34,735 nucleotides of DNA from contig DYFW01000014.1 in the NCBI GenBank assembly GCA_020725005.1, positions 1-34,735 on the forward strand. The letters run 5' to 3'. Origin of the DNA: Thiobacillus denitrificans. Lineage in GTDB: Bacteria; Pseudomonadota; Gammaproteobacteria; Burkholderiales; Thiobacillaceae. Positions 15,918 to 25,294 of this stretch are shown here, one piece after another; position 1 is the stretch's first letter, and every line of letters begins with the position of its first letter. The notes under the pieces were generated by a model, which was not told the origin of the DNA, searched no databases, and worked only from the letters and a program-made list of their open reading frames with translations. The translations under genes and the position numbers were made by a program.

Positions 15918-17138
15918 ATGGAGATACTGTCAGGCAGCTTTGATCGTGAATTCACCCTAGGCGAGCTTCTCGGCGGGGTGCCGCGTGAACGGTTGGGCGC
16001 GGCACTGGCAGCCCTCCTCGGACCCGAATTCCGCCTGTCGTCGAATCTTGGCGAAGTGGTCGCGGGGACAAGCGGCGAGCTTGTGGGTGCGGAGCGGGTG
16101 GCGGTGCGTCACGATCTCGAGCCCTTGGGGTGGCTGGAGGCGCTAGCCACGGAAGACAAGGTTCGTGCCGCGGCCACATTGCTGGAAATGTTGCTGCATC
16201 AGGGCGCGCGCTATCTCATGGCGTCGGAACTCCACATCGAAGTGGTCAATTCGGATTATGCGGCGTTGCAGGATCAGTATGCCGCGCTGCAGGCATCCGA
16301 GGCGCGTTATAAGGAGCTTTCACAGCAACTGGAGGAACGGGTCAGGGCGCAGGTTAGTGTAATCGAAACGACCCAACGTCAGCTCTATCAGGCGGAAAAA
16401 ATGGCCTCCATAGGACAGTTGGCTGCAGGTGTCGCGCATGAGATCAACAATCCTATTGGGTTCATCCGCAGCAATCTGAACACAGCCCACGCTTATATCA
16501 AGAAACTTGAGGAAATTGCACCGGCAATACGCGCCACAACAGCGCTATCCGAGATATGGAAACGGACCGATATAGATTTCATGCTGGAGGATTTCCATGC
16601 GCTGTTGCAGGAAAGCATTAGCGGTGCAGACCGGGTGGCACGCATCGTGACAGATCTCAAGGGATTCTCCAATATCGACCAGTCCGAGGAAAAATACGTT
16701 GATCTGAATGACAACTTGCGTTCAGTCTGCAATGTCGCCCACGCTCAGATCAATCCGTGTGCTGAAGTCATCATGGACCTAGGCGAACTGCCACTGCTAC
16801 GCTGCCATGTGGGCCGGCTTAACCAGGCATTTCTCGCCCTGCTGCTCAACGCGGCACAGGCAATGAATTCGCGGGGAGAGATTCGCATCCGCAGCCGTCA
16901 TGAGGGAAACGAAGTCCGCATCGAGTTCACCGACAACGGCCACGGCATCGCGCAGGACGTGCTAGAGCGTATTTTCGACCCGTTCTTCAGTACCCGAGAT
17001 GTGGGCAAAGGGACAGGATTGGGGCTCACGGTCAGCCGCGACATCGTTGCAGCCCATGGCGGACGCATCGAGGTACGAAGCGAGCCCGGGGCCGGCAGCA
17101 CGTTTACCGTTGTGCTGCCGGCGAGCGACTGTACTTAA
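15918..17138 (+). CDS. Soluble sensor histidine kinase with an unassigned N-terminal domain
   Basis: The 406-residue kinase has a ~105-residue N-terminal region (MEILSGSFDREFTLGELL ... LLHQGARYLMASELH) that I cannot assign, then a coiled coil (~112-158) into a HisKA region with AEKMASIGQLAAGVAHEINN and phospho-acceptor H174. The HATPase_c domain follows (FLALLLNAAQAM, DNGHGI, FDPFFST, GKGTGLGLTVS). The H-box is almost identical to that of the GAF kinase at 11783-13204, so the two are probably paralogues with swapped sensor regions. No membrane segment is present. Its start is three bases after the GTPase stop, suggesting that the N-terminal domain might read the GTPase; that is inference. Confidence 0.9.
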   Translation: MEILSGSFDREFTLGELLGGVPRERLGAALAALLGPEFRLSSNLGEVVAGTSGELVGAERVAVRHDLEPLGWLEALATEDKVRAAATLLEMLLHQGARYLMASELHIEVVNSDYAALQDQYAALQASEARYKELSQQLEERVRAQVSVIETTQRQLYQAEKMASIGQLAAGVAHEINNPIGFIRSNLNTAHAYIKKLEEIAPAIRATTALSEIWKRTDIDFMLEDFHALLQESISGADRVARIVTDLKGFSNIDQSEEKYVDLNDNLRSVCNVAHAQINPCAEVIMDLGELPLLRCHVGRLNQAFLALLLNAAQAMNSRGEIRIRSRHEGNEVRIEFTDNGHGIAQDVLERIFDPFFSTRDVGKGTGLGLTVSRDIVAAHGGRIEVRSEPGAGSTFTVVLPASDCT

Positions 17139-17188
17139 AGATAGACGGCCAATTGAACAGCCGTCATGCGTCTAATCATCCCGAAGCC

Positions 17189-19417
17189 ATGAGCCGATAC
17201 TCCGCATTGTTTACCGGCAACGCAAACGATTCGCCGCCATCCGAAAAGGCTCCTACTCCCTACCGCATCCTGCTCGTAGACGACGAACAGAATGTGCTGC
17301 GCGCCTTGCAACGTGTGTTCCGTCAGGAAAACTATCAGGTCATGACGGCCAGCAGCGGGCAGGAAGCACTCGAACTACTGCGCCGCGAGACTTTCCACCT
17401 GATGATTTCAGACTACATGATGCCAGTCATGAATGGCGGCGAGCTGCTGCGCCAGGCCAAGGAACTGCATCCTGAACTGATTCGTATCATGCTGACAGGA
17501 CACGCAGATACGGGAGCCGTTATGGCCGCCATCAATGAGGGGGCCGTCTACAAGTTCATCCTCAAGCCCTGGAACGATGACGATTTGCGTGTCACGGTCG
17601 CTCTCGCGCTCGAGCAATACGAACTGATTCGCAAGAACAAAGCGCTCAGGCAGGAGAACGCTCTCAAGTCAAAGGAAATCTCGGCCCTGGCGAAATTGGC
17701 GGTAACCAACCGCAGCCAACTCGCAATCATGTTAAGCAACCGCAATCTGCTGAATAGCCAGCAGGTGCAAGAACTGCACCGCTTGCAACAGCAGCGCAAG
17801 GAGCCGCTAATCAAGATCCTGCTCGAACGTGACTGGGTGTCTGAGAGCGCGATTCGCGATATTCTGCGCAAGGATCTGCTGATTGAAGAGGTTTCCTTAC
17901 CGGAAATTCAGGTCGACCCGGCCGTATCCGCGCTCATCCCGCAGAGTTTTTGCATGCGACAACTCGTGGTGCCTTTGCGTATCGATGGCCGGCGCTTGCT
18001 TCTGGCCATGGCGGATCCGCTTGACGCGGGACTACTCGACGATCTGCGCTTCGCATCGGGACTGGAAGTCCAGCCGGTGATGGCTAATGTGTCTGCCATT
18101 CAGAGCAAGCTCGCCGACGTTTATGGTACCCGTGAGACGGTGGATTTCAGTGAGCTGGAAACCATCGTCGGGGGAGTCGATCCCTATGAGGGCATTGAGA
18201 TTGTCATCGACGATGAAGCGGAGGCGTCGTTGGATGAGTTGCTGCGCGGAACGGAAGAGCCGCCAGCGATTCGGTTGGTCAACGCAATCATCCTGGAGGC
18301 GATCCGACTCGGTGCCAGCGATATACATATTCAGCCGCGCACCAAGAGCGTGGTGGTGCGTTTGCGCATTGACGGCGTATTGACGGACAAGATTCATATT
18401 CCGCATCACTTGCACCAATCGTTGGTGTCCCGGCTGAAGATCATGTCCGAACTCGACATCAGCGAGCGCCGTCGGCCACAGGATGGGCGCATTACCGTCA
18501 AGTCCCCACTTCGTATGGTCGATCTGCGCATTTCGACGCTGCCAACCATCAATGGCGAGAAAATTGTGATGCGTATTTTGGATCGCAATTCCGCCATTCT
18601 GAACCTGGATACGCTTGGGTTTTCCGATCAGGATCTGCCTCGGATTCTCAACCTGGTAGACAAGCCGCAGGGGATCATTCTGACTACAGGCCCTACCGGA
18701 AGCGGCAAAACCACAACGCTTTATGCACTATTACAGCACAACGCAACATCTGCCAAGAACTACGTGACCATAGAAGATCCCGTCGAATATTACATGGACA
18801 TTGCGGGGCAGGTTCTGATCAAGGAAAAGATCGGGCTGTCGTTCCCCGTGGTGCTACGCTCCATCCTGCGTCAGGATCCGGACGTCGTGCTGATAGGGGA
18901 AATTCGCGATTTAGAAACGGCGGAAGTGGCCTTCCATGCAGCACTCACCGGACATCTGGTTTACTCTACATTGCATACGAATTCGGCCATTGCGACCCTC
19001 GCTCGTCTGTTCGACCTTGGGCTAAAGCCATACGTCATAGCAGCAGCACTGGAAGGTATCATCGCGCAGCGCCTGGTACGCAAGATTTGCGAACATTGCC
19101 GTGAGCCTGTGCAGCCTACGCCGGAACAACGTCATCGGCTGAGCGGCCTGTTCGCCGCCGGCCAATTGCCCACCTACCACGGCAAAGGCTGTAGCCAATG
19201 CCACAATAGCGGTTATCGTGGCCGCATCGGCCTGTACGAAATACTCATCCCGGACGAGGAATTACGGCATTTGATAACCAGCAACAGCAGTATCCGGGAC
19301 ATCACCCAGATGGCGAAATCGAAAGGCATGAAAACTCTGCTCGATGATGCCCGTGAAAAAGTCGCGCATGGTGTGACTTCCATGGACGAAATTCTACGGG
19401 TGCTCGGACCACAGTGA
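17189..19417 (+). CDS. Receiver domain fused to a PilB/GspE-type secretion/pilus ATPase
   Basis: This ~742-residue protein joins a receiver domain (24-145) to a complete type II secretion/type IV pilus assembly ATPase. Receiver: LLVDDEQNV, phospho-acceptor D75 in MISDYMMP, T103, K127 in FILKPWND. A coil and an MshEN/GspE_N-like region (~175-312) follow. ATPase: ASDIHIQP (377-384), Walker A GPTGSGKTTT (501-510), Asp box TIEDPVEY, Walker B RQDPDVVLIGEIRD with E571, His box STLHTN with H596, and a CxxC pair (C634/C637, C668/C671) for zinc. The start is uncertain: TTG 17153 would add 12 residues and neither start has a clear ribosome site. Phosphorylation-dependent control of the motor is implied by the fusion. 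No pilin, PilC or PilQ gene is present here. Confidence 0.9.
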   Translation: MSRYSALFTGNANDSPPSEKAPTPYRILLVDDEQNVLRALQRVFRQENYQVMTASSGQEALELLRRETFHLMISDYMMPVMNGGELLRQAKELHPELIRIMLTGHADTGAVMAAINEGAVYKFILKPWNDDDLRVTVALALEQYELIRKNKALRQENALKSKEISALAKLAVTNRSQLAIMLSNRNLLNSQQVQELHRLQQQRKEPLIKILLERDWVSESAIRDILRKDLLIEEVSLPEIQVDPAVSALIPQSFCMRQLVVPLRIDGRRLLLAMADPLDAGLLDDLRFASGLEVQPVMANVSAIQSKLADVYGTRETVDFSELETIVGGVDPYEGIEIVIDDEAEASLDELLRGTEEPPAIRLVNAIILEAIRLGASDIHIQPRTKSVVVRLRIDGVLTDKIHIPHHLHQSLVSRLKIMSELDISERRRPQDGRITVKSPLRMVDLRISTLPTINGEKIVMRILDRNSAILNLDTLGFSDQDLPRILNLVDKPQGIILTTGPTGSGKTTTLYALLQHNATSAKNYVTIEDPVEYYMDIAGQVLIKEKIGLSFPVVLRSILRQDPDVVLIGEIRDLETAEVAFHAALTGHLVYSTLHTNSAIATLARLFDLGLKPYVIAAALEGIIAQRLVRKICEHCREPVQPTPEQRHRLSGLFAAGQLPTYHGKGCSQCHNSGYRGRIGLYEILIPDEELRHLITSNSSIRDITQMAKSKGMKTLLDDAREKVAHGVTSMDEILRVLGPQ

Positions 19418-19647
19418 CCTGATCGAATAAACAAGCGTACCGCAGCGTTTCTGCTCTCCCTGAACGCGGCGGCTCAGATGCCGAGTGCCGGCTACGGGCT
19501 GGCACTAACCGTCATGCCGACGCAAGCTTCGTGTCGTAGAGCATTTGCGATTCTTCCACTCCTGCACAAACACAGCCATGCCCTGTCTCAGTGGACAGGC
19601 GGCGCACACCTGCCAGCGTGCGACAAGGCCGCGCGCGTTGCTTGAAC
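19418..19647. other. Intergenic region between the ATPase gene and tRNA-Leu, with hairpins
   Basis: No gene is seen. Two inverted repeats occur: AGTGCC...GGCACT at about 19479-19505 (9-base stem with one wobble pair), and CCTGTC-tcagtg-GACAGG around 19573-19590. Neither has a U-run, so they are only possible weak or Rho-assisted ends for the plus-strand cassette and the minus-strand tRNA. Confidence 0.4.
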
Positions 19648-19732
19648 TGGTGCCCAGGGGGGGACTCGAACCCCCACGCCTTGCGGCGGCGGATTTTGAA
19701 TCCGCTGCGTCTACCGATTCCGCCACCTGGGC
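19648..19732 (-). tRNA. tRNA-Leu (anticodon CAA)
   Basis: The minus strand gives an 85-base tRNA with the CCA end encoded (19648-19650). Acceptor stem GCCCAGG pairs with CCTGGGC. The anticodon arm GCGGA-TTCAAAA-TCCGC gives CAA, reading UUG. The long variable arm typical of tRNA-Leu and the T loop GTTCGAGTC are present. Its 3' end faces the regulatory cassette. Confidence 0.96.
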
Positions 19733-19773
19733 AAAGGGGCCGACCGCGAACGCGGCCGGCACGGAAGCCGGGC

Positions 19774-19803
19774 ATTATCGCTGAATCGGGCATCCCGTCG
19801 CAA
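19774..19803 (-). promoter_or_regulatory. Probable sigma-70 promoter of tRNA-Leu
   Basis: On the minus strand, TTGCGA (19798-19803) and GATAAT (19774-19779) are separated by 18 bases. The -10 box is ~41 bases upstream of the mature tRNA 5' end, which leaves a GC-rich leader. It lies back to back with the queA promoter. Confidence 0.55.
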
Positions 19804-19812
19804 GGCGGCGGC

Positions 19813-19818
19813 TATAAT
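19813..19818 (+). promoter_or_regulatory. Perfect -10 box (TATAAT) eight bases before queA
   Basis: TATAAT ends 8 bases before the queA ATG at 19827, so the expected transcription start falls on or just next to the start codon. No ribosome site lies in between (CGCGCCCC). No good -35 box is seen around 19790-19795, which overlaps the spacer of the divergent tRNA promoter. This suggests a leaderless or nearly leaderless queA message. Confidence 0.55.
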
Positions 19819-19826
19819 CGCGCCCC

Positions 19827-21961
<2,135 letters not shown>

Positions 21962-22006
21962 AATCCTGAGGATTTTACGTAGCCATCCGATTCTGGAGTC
22001 CCTTAC

Positions 22007-22324
22007 ATGATTTCGCTCGCCCACGCGCAGACCGCCGCCCCCGCCGCCCCCGGCTTTACCGACTTCCTGCCGCTCATCATCATTTTCATCCTGTTCTGGT
22101 TCATGCTCATCCGCCCGCAGATGAAGCGCGCCAAGGAACAGCGCAAGATGCTGTCCGAACTCGCCAAGGGCGACGAGGTCGTCACCGCCAGCGGCCAGGT
22201 CGGCAAGGTCGTCAAGATCGGCGAACAGTACGTGTCGCTGGAAATCGCCGATGGCGTGGTCACCCACGTGCAGAAGCAGTCGATCCAGACGCTGCTGCCC
22301 AAGGGAACGATCAAGGGCCTTTAA
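22007..22324 (+). CDS. yajC: Sec translocase accessory subunit YajC
   Basis: YajC is a small single-span inner-membrane protein that forms a complex with SecD and SecF. The 105 residues show a short N-terminal region (MISLAHAQTAAPAAPG), one membrane segment (~22-38, LPLIIIFILFWFMLI), the conserved RPQMKRAKEQRKM and a cytoplasmic domain with GDEVVTASGQVGKVVKI. GGAG nine bases before the ATG supports the start. Confidence 0.95.
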   Translation: MISLAHAQTAAPAAPGFTDFLPLIIIFILFWFMLIRPQMKRAKEQRKMLSELAKGDEVVTASGQVGKVVKIGEQYVSLEIADGVVTHVQKQSIQTLLPKGTIKGL

Positions 22325-22432
22325 TCCAGGGATTGGCATCCAGGGTCGGGCGTCAGGGGCATGCATTCCCCCCTGCCCTCAGATCAACCGATGCCTCCCA
22401 TACCCTCGCCCCCAACTCCTAGCCCCTAAAAC
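22325..22432 (+). other. C-rich spacer before secD without a ribosome site
   Basis: The 108-base gap has ATCCAGGG twice (22324-22331 and 22338-22345) and ends in a pyrimidine-rich stretch (TACCCTCGCCCCCAAC, then TAGCCCCTAAAAC) that touches the secD ATG. No Shine-Dalgarno sequence is visible. The style recalls the CCCCTTA array before the DedA gene. Confidence 0.5.
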
Positions 22433-24247
22433 ATGAACCGCTTCCCGCTCTGGAAATACCTTCTCATCGGTTTCACGCTGGTGGTGGCCTTTCTCTACAC
22501 GCTGCCCAATTTCTTCGGCGAAATGCCGGCGGTGCAGGTGTCGCCGCTGCGCACCACCGAGAAAGCCGATACGGCGCTGCTGGAAAAGATCGAAACCCAG
22601 CTGAAGGCGGCCCGCATCGCCCCCAGCGGCATCGAGCTGGCGGGCAACAGCGTCAAGGTGCGCTTTGCCAGCACCGACGTGCAGATCCAGGCGAAGGACG
22701 TCCTGCAGAACGGGCTGGGGGAGAACTATTCGGTGGCGCTGAACCTGGTGTCGGCGTCGCCGGCCTGGCTTACTTCGATCAATGCGCTGCCGATGTATCT
22801 CGGCCTCGACCTGCGGGGGGGCGTCCACTTCCTGCTCGAGGTCGACATGAAGGCGGCGCTGGAGAAGGCGGCGGTGCGCTACCAGAACGAATTCCGCACC
22901 GAATTGCGCAACGCCAAGATCCGCTACGGTCGCATCGCGCGCGAGGGCAATGCCGTCACCGTGCATTTCGCCACCCGCGACCAGCGCGACGCCGCGCTCG
23001 ACAAGCTGGGCGCGCTTTATCCGGATCTCGCCTTCACGTCCGAAGACCAGGCCGAAGGTTTCACCCTCCGCGCCCGCATGAAGCCGGAAGCGGAAAAACG
23101 GGTGCAGGATTTCGCCCTCCAGCAGAACATCACCACGCTGCGCAATCGGGTCAACGAGCTCGGCGTCGCCGAGCCGGTGATCCAGCAGCAGGGCGCCAGC
23201 CGCGTGGTCGTGCAGCTGCCCGGCGTGCAGGACACCGCCAAGGCGAAGGATATTCTCGGCCGCACCGCCACCCTGGAAATCCGCCTGGTCGACGAACTCG
23301 CCGACCCCGCGCTGCTCGCGCAGGGCCAGGTGCCCTTCGGCGCCGAGGTCGTGCCGAGCCGCGAAGGCACGCCCATCGCGGTGAAGAAAGAGGTGATCCT
23401 GACCGGCGATTCGATCACCGACGCCGCCCCCGGTTTCGACAACCAGAGCGGACAGCCCGCGGTGCACATCAGCCTCGACGGCAAGGGCGCGCGCATCTTC
23501 AAGGATGTGACGCGCGAGAACGTGAACAAGCGCATGGCCATCCTGCTGATCGAAAAGGGCCGCGCCGAGGCCATCACCGCGCCCGTGATCCGCGAGGAAA
23601 TCGGCGGCGGCCGGGTGCAGATCACCGGCATGGAAAGCGCGCAGGAAGCCTCCGACGTGGCCCTGCTGCTGCGCGCCGGCGCGCTCGCCGCGCCGATGCA
23701 GATCGTCGAGGAACGCACCGTCGGCCCCAGCATGGGCGCCGAGAACATCGCCAAGGGCATCCACTCCAATATCTGGGGCTTCATCGCGGTCGTCACCTTC
23801 ATGACGCTCTACTACCGTGTATTCGGCCTGTTCTCCTCCCTGGCGCTGGCCATCAACGGCTTTTACCTGATTGCGCTGCTGTCCATGCTGCAGGCGACGC
23901 TGACCCTGCCCGGCATGGCGGCGATCGCGCTCACGCTCGGCATGGCGATCGACGCCAACGTGCTGATCAACGAGCGCATCCGGGAAGAACTGCGCAACGG
24001 CGCGACCCCGCAGGCGGCGATTGCCGCCGGCTACGAGCGCGCCTGGGGCACGATTCTTGACGCCAACGTCACCACGCTGATCGCCGGCATTTCCCTGTTC
24101 TGGCTCGGCTCCGGGCCGGTGCGCGGCTTCGCCGTCGTGCTCTGCCTCGGCATCCTCACGTCGATGTTCAGCGCCGTCACGGTGTCGCGCGCGATGGTCA
24201 ACCTCACCTACGGTCGCCAGCCGCGCCTGGCGAAGATCTCGATTTAA
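22433..24247 (+). CDS. secD: Protein translocase subunit SecD
   Basis: SecD (604 residues) forms, with SecF, the proton-driven accessory that pulls exported proteins across the inner membrane after SecYEG. It has an N-terminal membrane anchor (LLIGFTLVVAFLYTLPNFFG, ~10-29), the signature YLGLDLRGGVHFLLEVD, a large periplasmic region, and the C-terminal bundle with GFIAVVTFMTLYY, the AIDANVLINERIREEL motif and FWLGSGPVRGFAVVLCLGI. Nine bases separate it from secF. The ATG lacks a Shine-Dalgarno sequence. Confidence 0.97.
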   Translation: MNRFPLWKYLLIGFTLVVAFLYTLPNFFGEMPAVQVSPLRTTEKADTALLEKIETQLKAARIAPSGIELAGNSVKVRFASTDVQIQAKDVLQNGLGENYSVALNLVSASPAWLTSINALPMYLGLDLRGGVHFLLEVDMKAALEKAAVRYQNEFRTELRNAKIRYGRIAREGNAVTVHFATRDQRDAALDKLGALYPDLAFTSEDQAEGFTLRARMKPEAEKRVQDFALQQNITTLRNRVNELGVAEPVIQQQGASRVVVQLPGVQDTAKAKDILGRTATLEIRLVDELADPALLAQGQVPFGAEVVPSREGTPIAVKKEVILTGDSITDAAPGFDNQSGQPAVHISLDGKGARIFKDVTRENVNKRMAILLIEKGRAEAITAPVIREEIGGGRVQITGMESAQEASDVALLLRAGALAAPMQIVEERTVGPSMGAENIAKGIHSNIWGFIAVVTFMTLYYRVFGLFSSLALAINGFYLIALLSMLQATLTLPGMAAIALTLGMAIDANVLINERIREELRNGATPQAAIAAGYERAWGTILDANVTTLIAGISLFWLGSGPVRGFAVVLCLGILTSMFSAVTVSRAMVNLTYGRQPRLAKISI

Positions 24248-24256
24248 GGGCCGACC

Positions 24257-25189
24257 ATGTTCGAACTGTTCCCCTTCAAGAAAACCATCCCCTTCATGAG
24301 CTGGGGAAAGGCGACCACCGCCATTTCCCTGCTCACCTTCCTGTTCTCGGTGTGGGCCTTGTGGGACCGCGGCCTCAATCTCGGCGTCGATTTCACCGGC
24401 GGCACCGTCATCGAAGTGGCCTACGATGCGCCGGCCGACCTGACCGCGGTGCGCGCCGCGCTGGAGAAAACCGGCCTGCCTGAAATCTCGGTGCAGAACT
24501 TCGGCACCAGCCGCGACGTCCTGATCCGGCTGCCCAACAAGGGCGAGGCCAGCACCGCCGAGACCAGCAACCGGGTGATGGAAGCGCTCAAGGCCGCCCA
24601 CGCCGGCGTCGAACTCAAGCGCGTCGACTTCGTCGGACCGCAGGTGGGCCAGGAACTCTACGACAGCGGCGCGCTGGCGCTGCTGGTCGTCAGCATCGGC
24701 ATCATGCTCTACCTGGCGGTTCGTTTCGAATGGCGCTTCGCCGTGGCCGGCATGCTCGCCAACCTGCACGACATCGTCATCATTCTCGGCGTGTTCGCCT
24801 TCTTCCAGTGGGAATTCACGCTCACCGTGCTGGCCGGCGTGCTGGCGATCCTGGGCTATTCGGTCAACGAATCGGTCGTCATCTTCGACCGCATCCGCGA
24901 AAACATCCGCAAGATGCGCGGCGCGACCATCCCGCACATCATCGACGACGCCATCACCCGCACCATGAGCCGCACCATCATCACCCACGGCTCGACCCAG
25001 ATCATGGTGCTCTCGATGCTGTTCTTCGGCGGCGAGGCGCTGCACTATTTCGCGATGGCGCTCACCATCGGCATCCTGTTCGGCATCTACTCGTCGACAC
25101 TGGTCGCCAGCCCCCTGCTGCTGATGTTCGGCGTCAAGCGCGAACACTTCATCAAGCCGGTGGAGAAAAAGGAAGAAGCCGTCGTGTGA
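24257..25189 (+). CDS. secF: Protein translocase subunit SecF
   Basis: SecF pairs with SecD in the inner membrane. The 310-residue protein shows the first membrane segment (ATTAISLLTFLFSVWALW), the signature LNLGVDFTGGTVIEVAYD, the periplasmic domain, and the conserved membrane bundle with YLAVRFEWRFAVAGMLANLHDIV, LGYSVNESVVIFDRIREN and MFGVKREHFIKP near the end. AGGG eight bases upstream of the ATG is an acceptable ribosome site. It is the last gene of the queA-secF run. Confidence 0.97.
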   Translation: MFELFPFKKTIPFMSWGKATTAISLLTFLFSVWALWDRGLNLGVDFTGGTVIEVAYDAPADLTAVRAALEKTGLPEISVQNFGTSRDVLIRLPNKGEASTAETSNRVMEALKAAHAGVELKRVDFVGPQVGQELYDSGALALLVVSIGIMLYLAVRFEWRFAVAGMLANLHDIVIILGVFAFFQWEFTLTVLAGVLAILGYSVNESVVIFDRIRENIRKMRGATIPHIIDDAITRTMSRTIITHGSTQIMVLSMLFFGGEALHYFAMALTIGILFGIYSSTLVASPLLLMFGVKREHFIKPVEKKEEAVV

Positions 25190-25219
25190 CGCCCTGAGGA
25201 GGCGGAGCCCGAGCGCCCA

Positions 25220-25289
25220 CCCCTTACCCCTTACCCCTTACCCCTTACCCCTTACCCCTTACCCCTTACCCCTTATCCCTTACCCCTTA
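25220..25289 (+). repeat. Ten tandem copies of CCCCTTA just before a DedA-family gene
   Basis: Ten 7-base units run without gaps; only the ninth differs (TCCCTTA). The array ends five bases before the ATG at 25295 and occupies the place where a ribosome site should be. On the minus strand it reads TAAGGGG repeated, a strong pattern for G-quadruplex formation. Its unit is not a multiple of three but it lies outside coding sequence, so copy changes would alter promoter or leader spacing rather than frame. Confidence 0.97.
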
Positions 25290-25294
25290 CCCAC

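Noticed and set aside
19640-19740. Attachment-site duplication of the tRNA-Leu 3' end for an integrated island
   Set aside because: I found no second copy of the tRNA 3' sequence near the left edge of the cassette and no integrase gene.
22379-25147. Very long antisense open frame opposite secD and secF (and similar ones opposite lepA, glk/pgi, and malQ/GH57)
   Set aside because: High-GC coding DNA keeps antisense frames open. The translations are low-complexity, rich in His, Arg, Asp and Gly, and the plus- or minus-strand partner is a well-conserved gene.
25220-25289. CRISPR-like array
   Set aside because: The units are 7 bases and contiguous, without spacers, and there are no cas genes.
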